64,000 bases of DNA, taken from positions 1 through 64,000 of the forward strand of contig CAZWSX010000022.1 of assembly GCA_964636985.1 (NCBI GenBank). Reading direction: 5' to 3'. Under the pieces are notes generated by a model. It ran no database searches. It had not been told where the DNA came from and worked only from the letters and a program-made list of their open reading frames with translations. Source of the stretch: CAZWSX01 sp964636985 (GTDB lineage Bacteria; Planctomycetota; Planctomycetia; Pirellulales; Pirellulaceae). Within the stretch, counting starts at the first letter, position 1, and each line of letters begins with the position of its first letter. The position numbers were made by a program, and so were the translations under genes. This document shows, one piece after another, positions 44,167-52,733 of the stretch.

Positions 44167-45564
44167 CTAGTGAGTTACAGGTTTAGGTTCGTCGTCGACG
44201 GGCTTGTTTTGCATGACGTACCAGCACATCGCTCCCAGCACCAGCGCGACCACGAAGTAGTCGAACGTCGGATCCCAGGCCGCCCGGCCAGTAAGCCCTT
44301 GATCTTGTCTCATCTGGGCCAAACTTCCCACCATGTACTGCGAGGTCATGGCGCCGAACATGCCGCACATATTGCACAGGCCAAACAAGGCCCCCACATT
44401 GCGGCCGCTTGCCGCGATCATCACGGTCCACCACAACGGCTGCACCATCGAGGTGCAACCGTACGAGACGCTCGTCAGCAGCGCCGAGGTATCGGGACTC
44501 TCCGCCCGCACCGCTCCCCATAGCGCCAGTGCCGCCAGCAAGTAGCACGTTCCGCCAAAGATCCGGAAGGCAACCACGCCGCGCCGCAAAAGATACCGGT
44601 CGATGACATAGCCACCGATCATCGTGCCGATCGCCGCGCCCGCCATCACGATCGACGTCCGATACCCCGCCTGAATGTTATCCAGCCCGCGGGCCACGCT
44701 CAGATACTTCGAATACCACGAGAAGTAGAAGTACGAGTTGAACGACGCCAAGGCCATCGTCAGGCAAAGCAACCAGATTGAAGCCGAAAAGAGAACCTTG
44801 AGCCACGGAATGGAGTGATCGGCCGCTTCCTTGCGTGAGCCTTGGCCAATCGTTTGCAACTCTTCGGCGTTAACGGCCGGGTGTTCTTGCGGCTCGTCGC
44901 GAAACCACCAAAAAAATAAGGCCGCCCAAACCGCACCGACGCAACCGAAAACAACGAAGCTCATCCGCCAGCCGGTCGAATGAATCAGCCATGCCGCCGC
45001 CGACGGCGCGACCACGGCTCCCGCGTGCGACGCAGTCAGTAGCACACCCTGCACGCGGCCGCGCTCGTGGTCGGGAAACCATCGCGAAAGAATGCGGGCA
45101 GAATTTGGATAAGCGCCCGCCTCGCCAGCCCCAAACAAAAACCGAACCGCAACCAGAATGTAAAAGTTGTAGCAAGCTCCCGTCAGCGCAGTAAACACCG
45201 ACCACCACAGGCAGATCCGCGTGAGAACACTGCGCGAGCCCATCCGGTCTCCCCAACGGCCGGCCGGAATCTCGAACAGCCCATAGGCGAGCGTGAAGGC
45301 CATCAGCACCCACGTCATGTCGCCGTCTTTGATGTGAAGCTCGTCCTGAATCGGCTTCAGGGCTTGCGAGATGCACACGCGGTCCAGATACAAAATCGCC
45401 GCCAGCGCGCATAAGAACGCCAGGACGATAAACCGTGCGCGGGTGGCGGTGCCGCTCGAAAGTTCTGTGACCGGCTTGGGCGGTGGATGCGGATCGTTGT
45501 AAGGACTGGGGGAGCGATCTTCGTACAGGGTGGGAGAGGAATCACCCGACTGGTCTACAGACAT
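44167..45564 (-). CDS. MFS transporter, anion:cation symporter type
   Basis: The 465-residue protein has 12 predicted membrane helices and MFS family features: ILYLDRVCISQALKPIQDELHI in helix 1, then FTLAYGLFEIPAGRWGDRMGSRSVLTRI, the loop motif between helices 2 and 3. The N-terminus (about 40 residues) is cytoplasmic and Pro-rich. This resembles the anion:cation symporter (ACS) group that imports hexuronates, phthalates and other carboxylates. It heads an operon with the amidohydrolase. The substrate is probably a carboxylate, but that is inferred. Confidence 0.85.
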   Translation of the reverse strand: MSVDQSGDSSPTLYEDRSPSPYNDPHPPPKPVTELSSGTATRARFIVLAFLCALAAILYLDRVCISQALKPIQDELHIKDGDMTWVLMAFTLAYGLFEIPAGRWGDRMGSRSVLTRICLWWSVFTALTGACYNFYILVAVRFLFGAGEAGAYPNSARILSRWFPDHERGRVQGVLLTASHAGAVVAPSAAAWLIHSTGWRMSFVVFGCVGAVWAALFFWWFRDEPQEHPAVNAEELQTIGQGSRKEAADHSIPWLKVLFSASIWLLCLTMALASFNSYFYFSWYSKYLSVARGLDNIQAGYRTSIVMAGAAIGTMIGGYVIDRYLLRRGVVAFRIFGGTCYLLAALALWGAVRAESPDTSALLTSVSYGCTSMVQPLWWTVMIAASGRNVGALFGLCNMCGMFGAMTSQYMVGSLAQMRQDQGLTGRAAWDPTFDYFVVALVLGAMCWYVMQNKPVDDEPKPVTH

Positions 45565-45611
45565 GAGGTGGATTCCAGGAGGGAAGCAAGGCGGGATTCA
45601 AACCAGCACCA

Positions 45612-46262
45612 TTATGGGCGGATCCATCCTTGTTGTAAGCCCAACAAAACAAAAGCGAACAAGGCCGAAAAAAGAGCACCCAGGGATCCAAGCGACGCGA
45701 TTCCGTACGCCCACAGCGTAATCGAACGTTCGTCGGGATCTTTCTGCACTCGCAGCTTTTCCAGGTAACGGCTCGCCAGCAACCAGACGATGACACCGGG
45801 AACAGCCAGAACGCTCGCGACCGCCGTCGGCACAAACAACTCTCGCCACTTGAGCATCGCCAGCGCCAAGCCAACGCTAAAGGGCAAAATTGCCGCCGCG
45901 ATGATTGCGCTCGCCAACAACCGCTGCCCTTGTGACCACACGGGCTGTTCTACAGGCCTGCCTTTGGCGTCATTCCAAAAAAGGGAAATAGCCGGCGTCA
46001 CTAGCGCGAATACACCCACCGGCACAAGCATCCCGCGCACGTAGGGGTAGATATGGTCCAACTGCTGAAATGAGCTCAATCCCAAGAAATGAAAAGCGAA
46101 CGCGCCCGTTTGCTCGCACAGCGCCATCCCGCAAAGGGCCACCGTGATCCAACCGAGTGGGCGTTTGGCCGCGACTTCACGAATCCCAAACAGCAAACCT
46201 GCCAGAAATGCCAACGTCAAACCGTACCGGAAGACAAGCCAAAAATTCAGCATGGCGAACAT
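45612..46262 (-). CDS. Multi-pass membrane protein, tandem paralog 3
   Basis: The ATG at 46262 gives 216 residues with six or so hydrophobic helices. The conserved C-terminal pattern is SITLWAYGIASLGSLGALFSALFAFVLLGLQQGWI; the same segment ends the proteins at 46324 and 46992. Also shared is the pair of short motifs ASRYLEKLRVQK and W..GQRLLASAI. I recognise no family. All three genes are on the same strand with gaps of 61 and 35 bases, so they form an operon. Confidence 0.7.
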   Translation of the reverse strand: MFAMLNFWLVFRYGLTLAFLAGLLFGIREVAAKRPLGWITVALCGMALCEQTGAFAFHFLGLSSFQQLDHIYPYVRGMLVPVGVFALVTPAISLFWNDAKGRPVEQPVWSQGQRLLASAIIAAAILPFSVGLALAMLKWRELFVPTAVASVLAVPGVIVWLLASRYLEKLRVQKDPDERSITLWAYGIASLGSLGALFSALFAFVLLGLQQGWIRP

Positions 46263-46323
46263 CACGCGTCGTTTCTTCTTTCCAACGGAGACACCTGGCA
46301 ACCTACACTTCGACCCATCGTTG

Positions 46324-46956
46324 TTACGAGCCCAGCCAAATGAAAGCGAACAGGGCGGAAGAAATCGCGCCGAGTGCACTTACCGCCGAGATCCAGTACG
46401 CCCACAGTGTCACCGCGCGATCATCGAGTTGCTTCTGAGCGCGTAGCGTCTCCAAGTAACGGCTGGCTTGCAGCCAAAGCCAAATGCCGGGAATGGCATT
46501 GAGACACTGCATCCATATCAGGGTAAAAAGCACTTCGTGCGTCAGCGTCAGCATCAGCACCGACACGACAATGCAGGCAGGCAAAGTCACCAGTGAGAGA
46601 AAAGCGGCAAGCAACAACTGCTTACCATGAGACAACCAAGGCTTTGCGGTCTCGCCCGCAGCGGGAAAAACAGCGGAAAGAACGGGCACCAGCAACCCAG
46701 GAATGACTGCCCCGTCCAGGGCTGCCTGGACAAACTGATAGATCTCATTCCCTTCCGAAGACAAGTTCAAACCAAAATAATGAACCGCCAAGGCAACGAT
46801 CTGTCCCCAAAGCGCAATGCCGGAAATCGCGATCCTCCGAAAGGCCCTGGGCCGCTTGGCGACGACGTCGCGAACGCTCCACGCCACAGCGGCCAGGAGA
46901 GCTAACGTCAGAACGCATCGCATCACAAGCCACTCGGTCGACATGGCGGACAGCAC
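46324..46956 (-). CDS. Multi-pass membrane protein, tandem paralog 2
   Basis: A 210-residue protein from a GTG at 46956; an ATG at 46944 is an alternative. It has the same layout as its neighbours, with ASRYLETLRAQKQLDDRAVTLWAYWISAVSALGAISSALFAF near the end. It lacks the C-terminal GWI extension (ends FIWLGS). Unknown family. Confidence 0.7.
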   Translation of the reverse strand: MLSAMSTEWLVMRCVLTLALLAAVAWSVRDVVAKRPRAFRRIAISGIALWGQIVALAVHYFGLNLSSEGNEIYQFVQAALDGAVIPGLLVPVLSAVFPAAGETAKPWLSHGKQLLLAAFLSLVTLPACIVVSVLMLTLTHEVLFTLIWMQCLNAIPGIWLWLQASRYLETLRAQKQLDDRAVTLWAYWISAVSALGAISSALFAFIWLGS

Positions 46957-46991
46957 TCGTCGAGTTCTTCCTTAGGGAACGAATTGCCAAA

Positions 46992-47660
46992 CTACGCTTC
47001 GATCCATCCCTCCTGGATGGCCAGCAAGATGAAAGCGAACAGGGCGCACATAATCGCGCCCACTGAACTTACGGATGCAACGCCATAGGCCCACAGCGTG
47101 GTGGGTCGCTGTCCGGAAGGAGGTGTTTCGATCCGCAGCGCCTCCAAATGGCGGCTTGCCAGAATCCACGTGACGATACTTGGAACCGTAAGCAGCCAAA
47201 CGATCGTCGTGGGCACAACAACCGTCCCCGTCGCATCCACCATGGCCAGCACCAAAATCGCGCTGATCGGCAAGACGATCAACGTGAGCATCGCAACCAC
47301 CAGCAGTTGCTTGCCGCGCGACCACGCATGGGGATCCTCGTCTGCGTTTGGCCGCGCCCCTCTTTCATGACTCCAAGCGCCCCAAACGGCGGCGAGGGTC
47401 AAGGCGCATAACCCCAAGGGAGAAATGAAAAAGCTCGTCCACTGAGTCATCCGAATCACGTTCACCACGCGGTAAGTCACCAACACGTTGGCCAGCAAGG
47501 TCCCCAATTGCTCCCACAGCAGTAGCCCGCAACCAACCACACAGAACCAGGCCCCCACTCGCCCCGGCCCGAGAGCCTTTATTCCCAAGTACAGCCCGAC
47601 GAAGAGCGCCGAGATCAAAATGCAATGCGTCACCCAGCTGTAAATCATCAAGGCGTACAT
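46992..47660 (-). CDS. Multi-pass membrane protein, tandem paralog 1
   Basis: The ATG at 47660 gives 222 residues with about six hydrophobic helices. An in-frame extension up to 47801 is possible but contains basic, non-membrane sequence. The family segments ASRHLEALRIETPPSGQRPTTLWAYGVASVSSVGAIMCALFAFILLAIQEGWIEA close the protein. First gene of the three-paralog operon. Unknown function. Confidence 0.65.
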   Translation of the reverse strand: MYALMIYSWVTHCILISALFVGLYLGIKALGPGRVGAWFCVVGCGLLLWEQLGTLLANVLVTYRVVNVIRMTQWTSFFISPLGLCALTLAAVWGAWSHERGARPNADEDPHAWSRGKQLLVVAMLTLIVLPISAILVLAMVDATGTVVVPTTIVWLLTVPSIVTWILASRHLEALRIETPPSGQRPTTLWAYGVASVSSVGAIMCALFAFILLAIQEGWIEA

Positions 47661-47866
47661 CAAGCAGGCGTTCCCTTGGCAAACGAGCCATTCATCCCCC
47701 GGAGCAGCCGTAGCAAACCGGCGAGCCTCATTGTAGTGCTGCCAACGCCGATCCGGAGAAATTCGCCCCGGCCGCCATTGCCGGTCCGATTTTCCTTGCA
47801 AATTCGCATGCCCCGTGACAGGGTAGATTTTAGACAGGCGTATCTTGCTCCCCTAAGGTTTACATC

Positions 47867-49372
47867 ATGAGACGCTTTCCTTTAGTTGTCGCAGGATTGG
47901 CGATCGGCTCGGTCCTTTCGACAGGACTGCTATCGCAACACAAGGTGTGCTCGCAAGAGCCAGCCGCAAAGCAGCCGTTCGCTGATGATGTCCTGCCTGC
48001 GCCGCAGCTTCCGGCGCGGCCCATTCCGGCCATTCCCGCGCCGCCTGTGGTCACCAAACTCGAAAAGGAACTCGTCGGCGTCCTCCCCTACCCCGATCGC
48101 GTCGACTTGAGCTACTACATCGATCGCCAGGGGCACCGTCAACCGCTCACCGAACTGGGAGGCTGGCGCATTCGTCGCCAACACATTCTCGAGCGGATGC
48201 AGCAAGTGATGGGCTCGATGCCCACCAACGCCAAGCGGGTCCCGCTCGACGTGACGGTCCTCTCTGAAGAACTTCTCGACGGCGTCCTGCGCCGCAAGAT
48301 CGAATACACGACGGAGCCAGGCGACCGCGTTCGCGCGTGGCTCATGATTCCCAACAACGTCGTAGTCGCCAAGGTCCCTCCCACACGGCGCTACATTGCA
48401 GGCGTCGGCTATCCGCCAATCTACGCCGATGTCTTCCGCACATGGCATCGCGGACAAGCTGGCAGCTACGTGGAGTACTCCAACGACGCCAATCGCTTCA
48501 TCGACTTCAAGCCGTACGTCATTCACTTGACGGCCGTCTACCGGCGCCCGTACTCCGGCTACTACAGCAACTATCCGCCCGACACGAGCCAAAACGTCCG
48601 CTCAGTGGTGAAGACGCGCGTTCAGCCTGTCGCGCAGATCTCGCCCGATCCCCGGCTGCCTGCCGTGTTGTGCCTCCATCAAACCAACGGCGCACTCGGC
48701 AAGGACGAACCGGCCGGCCTCGGCGGCAATCCGAATTTGCACTACGCCATAGAACTGGCGCAGCGCGGCTTTGTGACGCTCACGCCCGACTATCCCTCGT
48801 TCGGCGAGCATCCCTTCGACTTCAAAGACCCCAAATTCGCCTGGACCAGCGGCACGCTCAAAGCCATCTGGGACAACATCCGCGCCATCGACCTGCTGCA
48901 ATCGATGCCCGACGTCAATCCGCAGCGGATCGGTTGCATCGGCCACTCGCTCGGTGGCCACAACACGATGTTCACCGCCGCCTTCGACGAGCGGATCAAA
49001 GCAATGGTCTCCTGCTGCGGCTTCACCCGCTTCCACAAGTACTACAACGGCGATCTGAAGGGTTGGACCAGCGACCGCTACATGCCAGCCATCAACGATC
49101 TTTACCACAACAACGCTAGCGAAGTCCCCTTCGACTTCCCCGAGATCGTCGCCGCCTTCGCCCCACGAGCCTTCATGGCCGTCGCCCCGCAGCACGACGA
49201 CAATTTTGAAGTCTCAGGCGTGGTCGATTCACTCGCCCAGGCGAAACGGATCTACGCGATGTACGGCGCGGCCGACAAGTTGGTCGGCGAGCACCCCGAC
49301 GCCAAACATGATTTCCCTCCCGAGTCGCGGGTGAAAGCATACCGCTTTTTGCAGGAGCAGTTGGCGCGATAG
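47867..49372 (+). CDS. Exported alpha/beta hydrolase
   Basis: A signal peptide (about 1-35, MRRFPLVVAGLAIGSVLSTGLLSQ) starts a 501-residue protein. The catalytic fold resembles acetyl xylan esterase or dienelactone hydrolase types: nucleophile elbow GCIGHSLGGHN (Ser361), an acid region DERIKAMVSCCGFT, and the catalytic His likely in AKHDFPPESR near the end. The N-terminal 200 residues include a beta-rich region. It is the kind of secreted esterase or peptidase that planctomycetes use on polysaccharides. It is divergent from the membrane-protein operon. Confidence 0.8.
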   Translation: MRRFPLVVAGLAIGSVLSTGLLSQHKVCSQEPAAKQPFADDVLPAPQLPARPIPAIPAPPVVTKLEKELVGVLPYPDRVDLSYYIDRQGHRQPLTELGGWRIRRQHILERMQQVMGSMPTNAKRVPLDVTVLSEELLDGVLRRKIEYTTEPGDRVRAWLMIPNNVVVAKVPPTRRYIAGVGYPPIYADVFRTWHRGQAGSYVEYSNDANRFIDFKPYVIHLTAVYRRPYSGYYSNYPPDTSQNVRSVVKTRVQPVAQISPDPRLPAVLCLHQTNGALGKDEPAGLGGNPNLHYAIELAQRGFVTLTPDYPSFGEHPFDFKDPKFAWTSGTLKAIWDNIRAIDLLQSMPDVNPQRIGCIGHSLGGHNTMFTAAFDERIKAMVSCCGFTRFHKYYNGDLKGWTSDRYMPAINDLYHNNASEVPFDFPEIVAAFAPRAFMAVAPQHDDNFEVSGVVDSLAQAKRIYAMYGAADKLVGEHPDAKHDFPPESRVKAYRFLQEQLAR

Positions 49373-49374
49373 CC

Positions 49375-49405
49375 GTGGTGCGACCTCTCCCGAGTCGCAC
49401 AAGGT
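49375..49405. repeat. Dispersed palindrome, family D (copy 1)
   Basis: TGCGAC and GTCGCA pair around CTCTCCCGA, followed by CAAGGT. It starts 2 bases after the stop of the hydrolase gene. A related copy is at 58804. Confidence 0.5.
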
Positions 49406-49457
49406 TGAGTCAGCACCAACAAAACGCGACCAGTTCTCGAAACGCCAACCCAACCAA

Positions 49458-49479
49458 GGACCGCTCAGGAGAGCGGTCC
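49458..49479 (-). terminator. Hairpin terminator candidate
   Basis: GGACCGCTC and GAGCGGTCC pair over 9 bases around AGGA, five bases past the stop of the minus-strand gene at 49485. There is no T-run, so it may stop or protect the transcript. Confidence 0.5.
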
Positions 49480-49484
49480 AACAG

Positions 49485-49790
49485 CTAGACCTCGTATCGC
49501 TTCATAAATTCATCGATCTGATCATCAGACGCTTGCCACGACTCGCCACGCACTTCACGCATCGTGATCAGGCCTAGAAGTTGCAGCGTGTCGTCCGCGA
49601 TAAACTTGCCAAGCGGCCCCTCGGCGAACCACGTTTCGTCATCGGGCGCCGAGCCGCTACGTTCCCACCACACGCGATAGCCCTTTGTCTGAAGAGCCAG
49701 ATAGGCTGGAATTAGAGTGTTTCCGGCGTTGGCGATCCGATCAGTCATCGAAGGGCGTCCAATGGCGGCATAAGTGTACCTGTCGTTCAT
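49485..49790 (-). CDS. Small hypothetical protein (101 aa)
   Basis: A soluble acidic protein of 101 residues with no signal peptide. It has the segments AYLALQTKGYRVWWERSG and TWFAEGPLGKFIADDTLQLLGLITM, resembling small regulatory or immunity proteins in style, but no family is recognised. Its start is about 100 bases from the divergent DUF1501 gene and it ends at a hairpin. Confidence 0.55.
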   Translation of the reverse strand: MNDRYTYAAIGRPSMTDRIANAGNTLIPAYLALQTKGYRVWWERSGSAPDDETWFAEGPLGKFIADDTLQLLGLITMREVRGESWQASDDQIDEFMKRYEV

Positions 49791-49894
49791 TCTAGGTGGT
49801 ACGAAGCCCTTGTGACTTAGCTAGTGTTGCCCCTGCGTTGCCCAACAGATAAACTGCGGTCGATACATCAGCGACTCGGCGAAGGAGTTCAGTC

Positions 49895-51364
49895 ATGTTG
49901 ACCATGTTGGGAAGCCGCCGTCGCTGCTGCGATGGCATCACGCGCCGCGAAACACTTCGCGCCGGCGCGCTTACGGCCTTAGGCGGATTGTCCTTGGCCA
50001 GTGTCTTGGAAGCGCAGGCTTCCCCCACGTTCGACGAGCGGGCGGTCAAAGCCAAAAACGTGCTGGTCCTGTTCCTGCTGGGAGGCGCCGCCACGCAGGA
50101 CATGTGGGACCTCAAGCCCGATGCTCCGGCCGAAGTCCGCGGCGAGTTCAAGCCAATCGCTACCAGCGCCCCCGGCGTGAATATCTGTGAGCTCCTGCCT
50201 GAGACCTCCAAGTGGATGCACCGCGGGGCGATTGTCCGCTCGGTCAATCACAAAGCCGGCTGCCACAACACGCTCCCCGCCTACACCGGCGACGAGATGC
50301 CGTTGCCCGACATCACGAATATCAAGGACACCTACCCGCCCAGCATGGGCTCGGTCTTGCGATACCTCGACGAGCAAGAGCGACACCGCAAAGGCTTGCC
50401 CCCCGTCGGTGGCGACGAACTTCCGGGTTACGTCTATCTGCCTTGCTACTTGGGTTGGGGTCAAAACATCCGCCGGCCAGGACCCTACGCCGGCTTCCTG
50501 GGCCGCCGCTACGACGCCCTCTACACCGAGTGTTCTCCCTTCGGCGACGAGTCCGAACCAGCGCCGATTCCAGGCGTACCGCGCGTCGTTCGCGGAATGC
50601 CCGCCGTCGCAAACGCAACGTTGCCCGAGGAAATCACGCTCGACCGCCTTGGCGGGCGACGTGGTTTGCTCCAGCAGATGGACGAGGAGATGCGCCGCAT
50701 CGACGGCCTGTTCAACGTCCGGCAACACCACAAAATGAAAGAGCAGGCCTACGGCATGCTCGCCTCGGCCAAAACCCGCGCCGCCTTCGACTTAAGCCAA
50801 GAGAAACCGGAAACAGTCGAGCGCTACGGCAAAACGCTATTCGGCAACAGCGCGCTCATCGGCCGCCGCCTCATCGAGTCAGGCGTCCGCTTCGTCAACG
50901 TCACGTGGGACCTGTTCTGGGACCGGGTGAAAGTCGACTACGACGCTTGGGACACCCATACGCACAACTTCGACATCTTGCGCAAGAACAAACTGCCGTA
51001 CTTCGATCAAACACTCTCGGCCCTGCTAGGCGACCTGCAAGATCGCGGACTGCTCGACGAAACCCTCGTCCTGATCACCAGCGAAATGGGCCGCACCCCG
51101 CGAATCAACGCCAACGCCGGCCGCGACCACTGGACCAACTGCTACTCGACGGTCTTCTTCGGCGGCGGCATCGCAGGCGGAACCGTCTACGGTGAATCAG
51201 ACGCCACGGCGGCCTTCGTGAAAGATAAACCGGTCAGCACCTCGGACATCTGCTGCACGGTTTACCAACAACTAGGGATCACACCCGAGACCACCGTCCC
51301 CGAACGCAGCGGCCGCCCCGTCCCCATCACGCACGGCGGCAAACCGATCTGGGGGATTTTGTAG
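49895..51364 (+). CDS. DUF1501 protein (lone)
   Basis: The 489-residue protein has a twin-arginine signal (SRRRCCDGITRRETLRAGALTALGG) and the DUF1501 fold: VLVLFLLGGAATQDMWDLKPDAPAEVRGEF, then ICELLPETSKWMHRGAIVRSVNHKAGCHN, and the C-terminal TSEMGRTPRINANAGRDHWTNCYSTVFFGGGIAGG. It differs clearly from the other DUF1501 in the window (23765) and has no PSCyt/PSD1 gene next to it. The family is related to the alkaline phosphatase superfamily and of unproven activity. Confidence 0.85.
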   Translation: MLTMLGSRRRCCDGITRRETLRAGALTALGGLSLASVLEAQASPTFDERAVKAKNVLVLFLLGGAATQDMWDLKPDAPAEVRGEFKPIATSAPGVNICELLPETSKWMHRGAIVRSVNHKAGCHNTLPAYTGDEMPLPDITNIKDTYPPSMGSVLRYLDEQERHRKGLPPVGGDELPGYVYLPCYLGWGQNIRRPGPYAGFLGRRYDALYTECSPFGDESEPAPIPGVPRVVRGMPAVANATLPEEITLDRLGGRRGLLQQMDEEMRRIDGLFNVRQHHKMKEQAYGMLASAKTRAAFDLSQEKPETVERYGKTLFGNSALIGRRLIESGVRFVNVTWDLFWDRVKVDYDAWDTHTHNFDILRKNKLPYFDQTLSALLGDLQDRGLLDETLVLITSEMGRTPRINANAGRDHWTNCYSTVFFGGGIAGGTVYGESDATAAFVKDKPVSTSDICCTVYQQLGITPETTVPERSGRPVPITHGGKPIWGIL

Positions 51365-51370
51365 AAACCC

Positions 51371-51394
51371 GTAGCCGCGTTCGCCAGAACGCGG
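51371..51394. repeat. Dispersed palindrome, family B (copy 3)
   Basis: CCGCGTTC and GAACGCGG pair (8 bp) around GCCA, following GTAG. Compared with CCGCACTC/GAGTGCGG at 42852 the stem bases change in matched pairs. It lies between two convergent genes. Confidence 0.65.
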
Positions 51395-51408
51395 AGAGTT
51401 GACAGAGC

Positions 51409-52512
51409 CTAGTCAAAGAGCGTCCGATTCTTCTTCCCAACCATCGCCCGCTCATGGTTGATCAACCATTGTTTTCGCGGTAGCCCGCCGGCGTAACCAG
51501 TGAGTTCGCCATTCGATCCGATCACGCGATGGCACGGGATGACAACGGCAATCTGATTCGCGCCATTGGCTCGCGCCACAGCACGAACTGCTGACGGCGC
51601 ACCAACTGCCACAGCTTGCGCGCCGTACGAGCGAACGCTTCCTGATGGAATTTTGAGAAGCTGCTCCCACACGCTCTTCTGAAAATCAGTCCCGCACATT
51701 TCCAGCGGAACCTCGAACACTTGCCGCTTGCCAGCGAAGTATTCGCGCAGTTCGCGCTGGAGTTGTTGCAAGACTTTGTTGTCGCCTGGGACGATGGCGG
51801 CCTTGGTGCGATTACGCATCCGCTCGACTTCTCGCTCTAAACCTCGGCGATCCGTGAACTCCAGCAAGAGCAGCGCCTTCTCATTTGCAATCGCTACCAT
51901 GGGACCGAGTGGCGTATCAATCCACTGGGACTGCAACACCGCGCCGCCGTAACCGCGCGGCGGAGCTCCCATGATCCGCGCGAAGGCGTCGCGAAAGCCG
52001 CTGCCTGATTCGTAGCCGACGTCGAGCTGAGTTGACATGACACTTCTCCCGTTTTTTATTTGGCTCATCGCCAGGCCCATCCGTCTCGCCCGCGCGTAGG
52101 CGACGAATGTCATCCCGAAGCGCTGCTTGAACTGTCGCCGCACCGTCGAAGAGTCGACTCCAAGATCGCGAAAGTCGGCATCGCCCCACCGCTTTTCCGG
52201 TTCGGCCTCGACTGCATCGATCAGAGACTTCACCACCTGCGAAGGCTCGCCTGGCAGGTTGAGGGGCTTGCATCGTTTGCAGGGGCGCAACCCGGCGAGC
52301 AGAGCGTCTTGCGCTGAACGGAAGAAGTCGCAGTTCTCGAACTTCGGCTTCCGAGCGGAACACCCCGGCCGGCAAAAAATCCCCGTTGTCTTCACACCGA
52401 CAAACACGACGCCGTCGATCTCGCGCCCGTTGGTGACAAAGGCGTCATACAGTTTGCGCTTTTCACGCAACGGCGCTTTTTTGGATGTGGGGGACGCGGT
52501 CGCGGTAGTCAT
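51409..52512 (-). CDS. ada: Ada: methylated-DNA repair protein and regulator
   Basis: From the ATG at 52512 the protein is 367 residues, the full Ada layout. The N-terminal zinc domain has TGIFCRPGCSARKP and AGLRPCKRC, with the four Cys ligands of E. coli Ada type (the first Cys accepts methyl from phosphotriesters). The AraC-type helix-turn-helix (about 105-180) contains VDSSTVRRQFKQRFG and QLDVGYESGSGFRDAFARIMG. The C-terminal O6-alkylguanine methyltransferase domain has the active site IPCHRVIGSNGELTGYAGGL. The protein would repair alkylated DNA and activate adaptive-response genes. It is divergent from the carboxyltransferase gene and stands alone. Confidence 0.95.
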   Translation of the reverse strand: MTTATASPTSKKAPLREKRKLYDAFVTNGREIDGVVFVGVKTTGIFCRPGCSARKPKFENCDFFRSAQDALLAGLRPCKRCKPLNLPGEPSQVVKSLIDAVEAEPEKRWGDADFRDLGVDSSTVRRQFKQRFGMTFVAYARARRMGLAMSQIKNGRSVMSTQLDVGYESGSGFRDAFARIMGAPPRGYGGAVLQSQWIDTPLGPMVAIANEKALLLLEFTDRRGLEREVERMRNRTKAAIVPGDNKVLQQLQRELREYFAGKRQVFEVPLEMCGTDFQKSVWEQLLKIPSGSVRSYGAQAVAVGAPSAVRAVARANGANQIAVVIPCHRVIGSNGELTGYAGGLPRKQWLINHERAMVGKKNRTLFD

Positions 52513-52733
52513 GGCATTCAACAAGCGAGAAGGAAATCAACTGCGAGCATCATTGCATCTTGGCAAATTCCTCGCCGCCGAAAATCAGGCATCGAATCTC
52601 AGATGTCCGAATTGGAGTGTCCGAACCCGATTTTCGCCGCCGTTTCCCGCACTATGTCCCCAACTGTGTCCCCCTCGTAGAATGCCTCGGGGTTGGAGGT
52701 CTGATTAAGGCGGTCCTGTGGGAGTCTCCAGGC

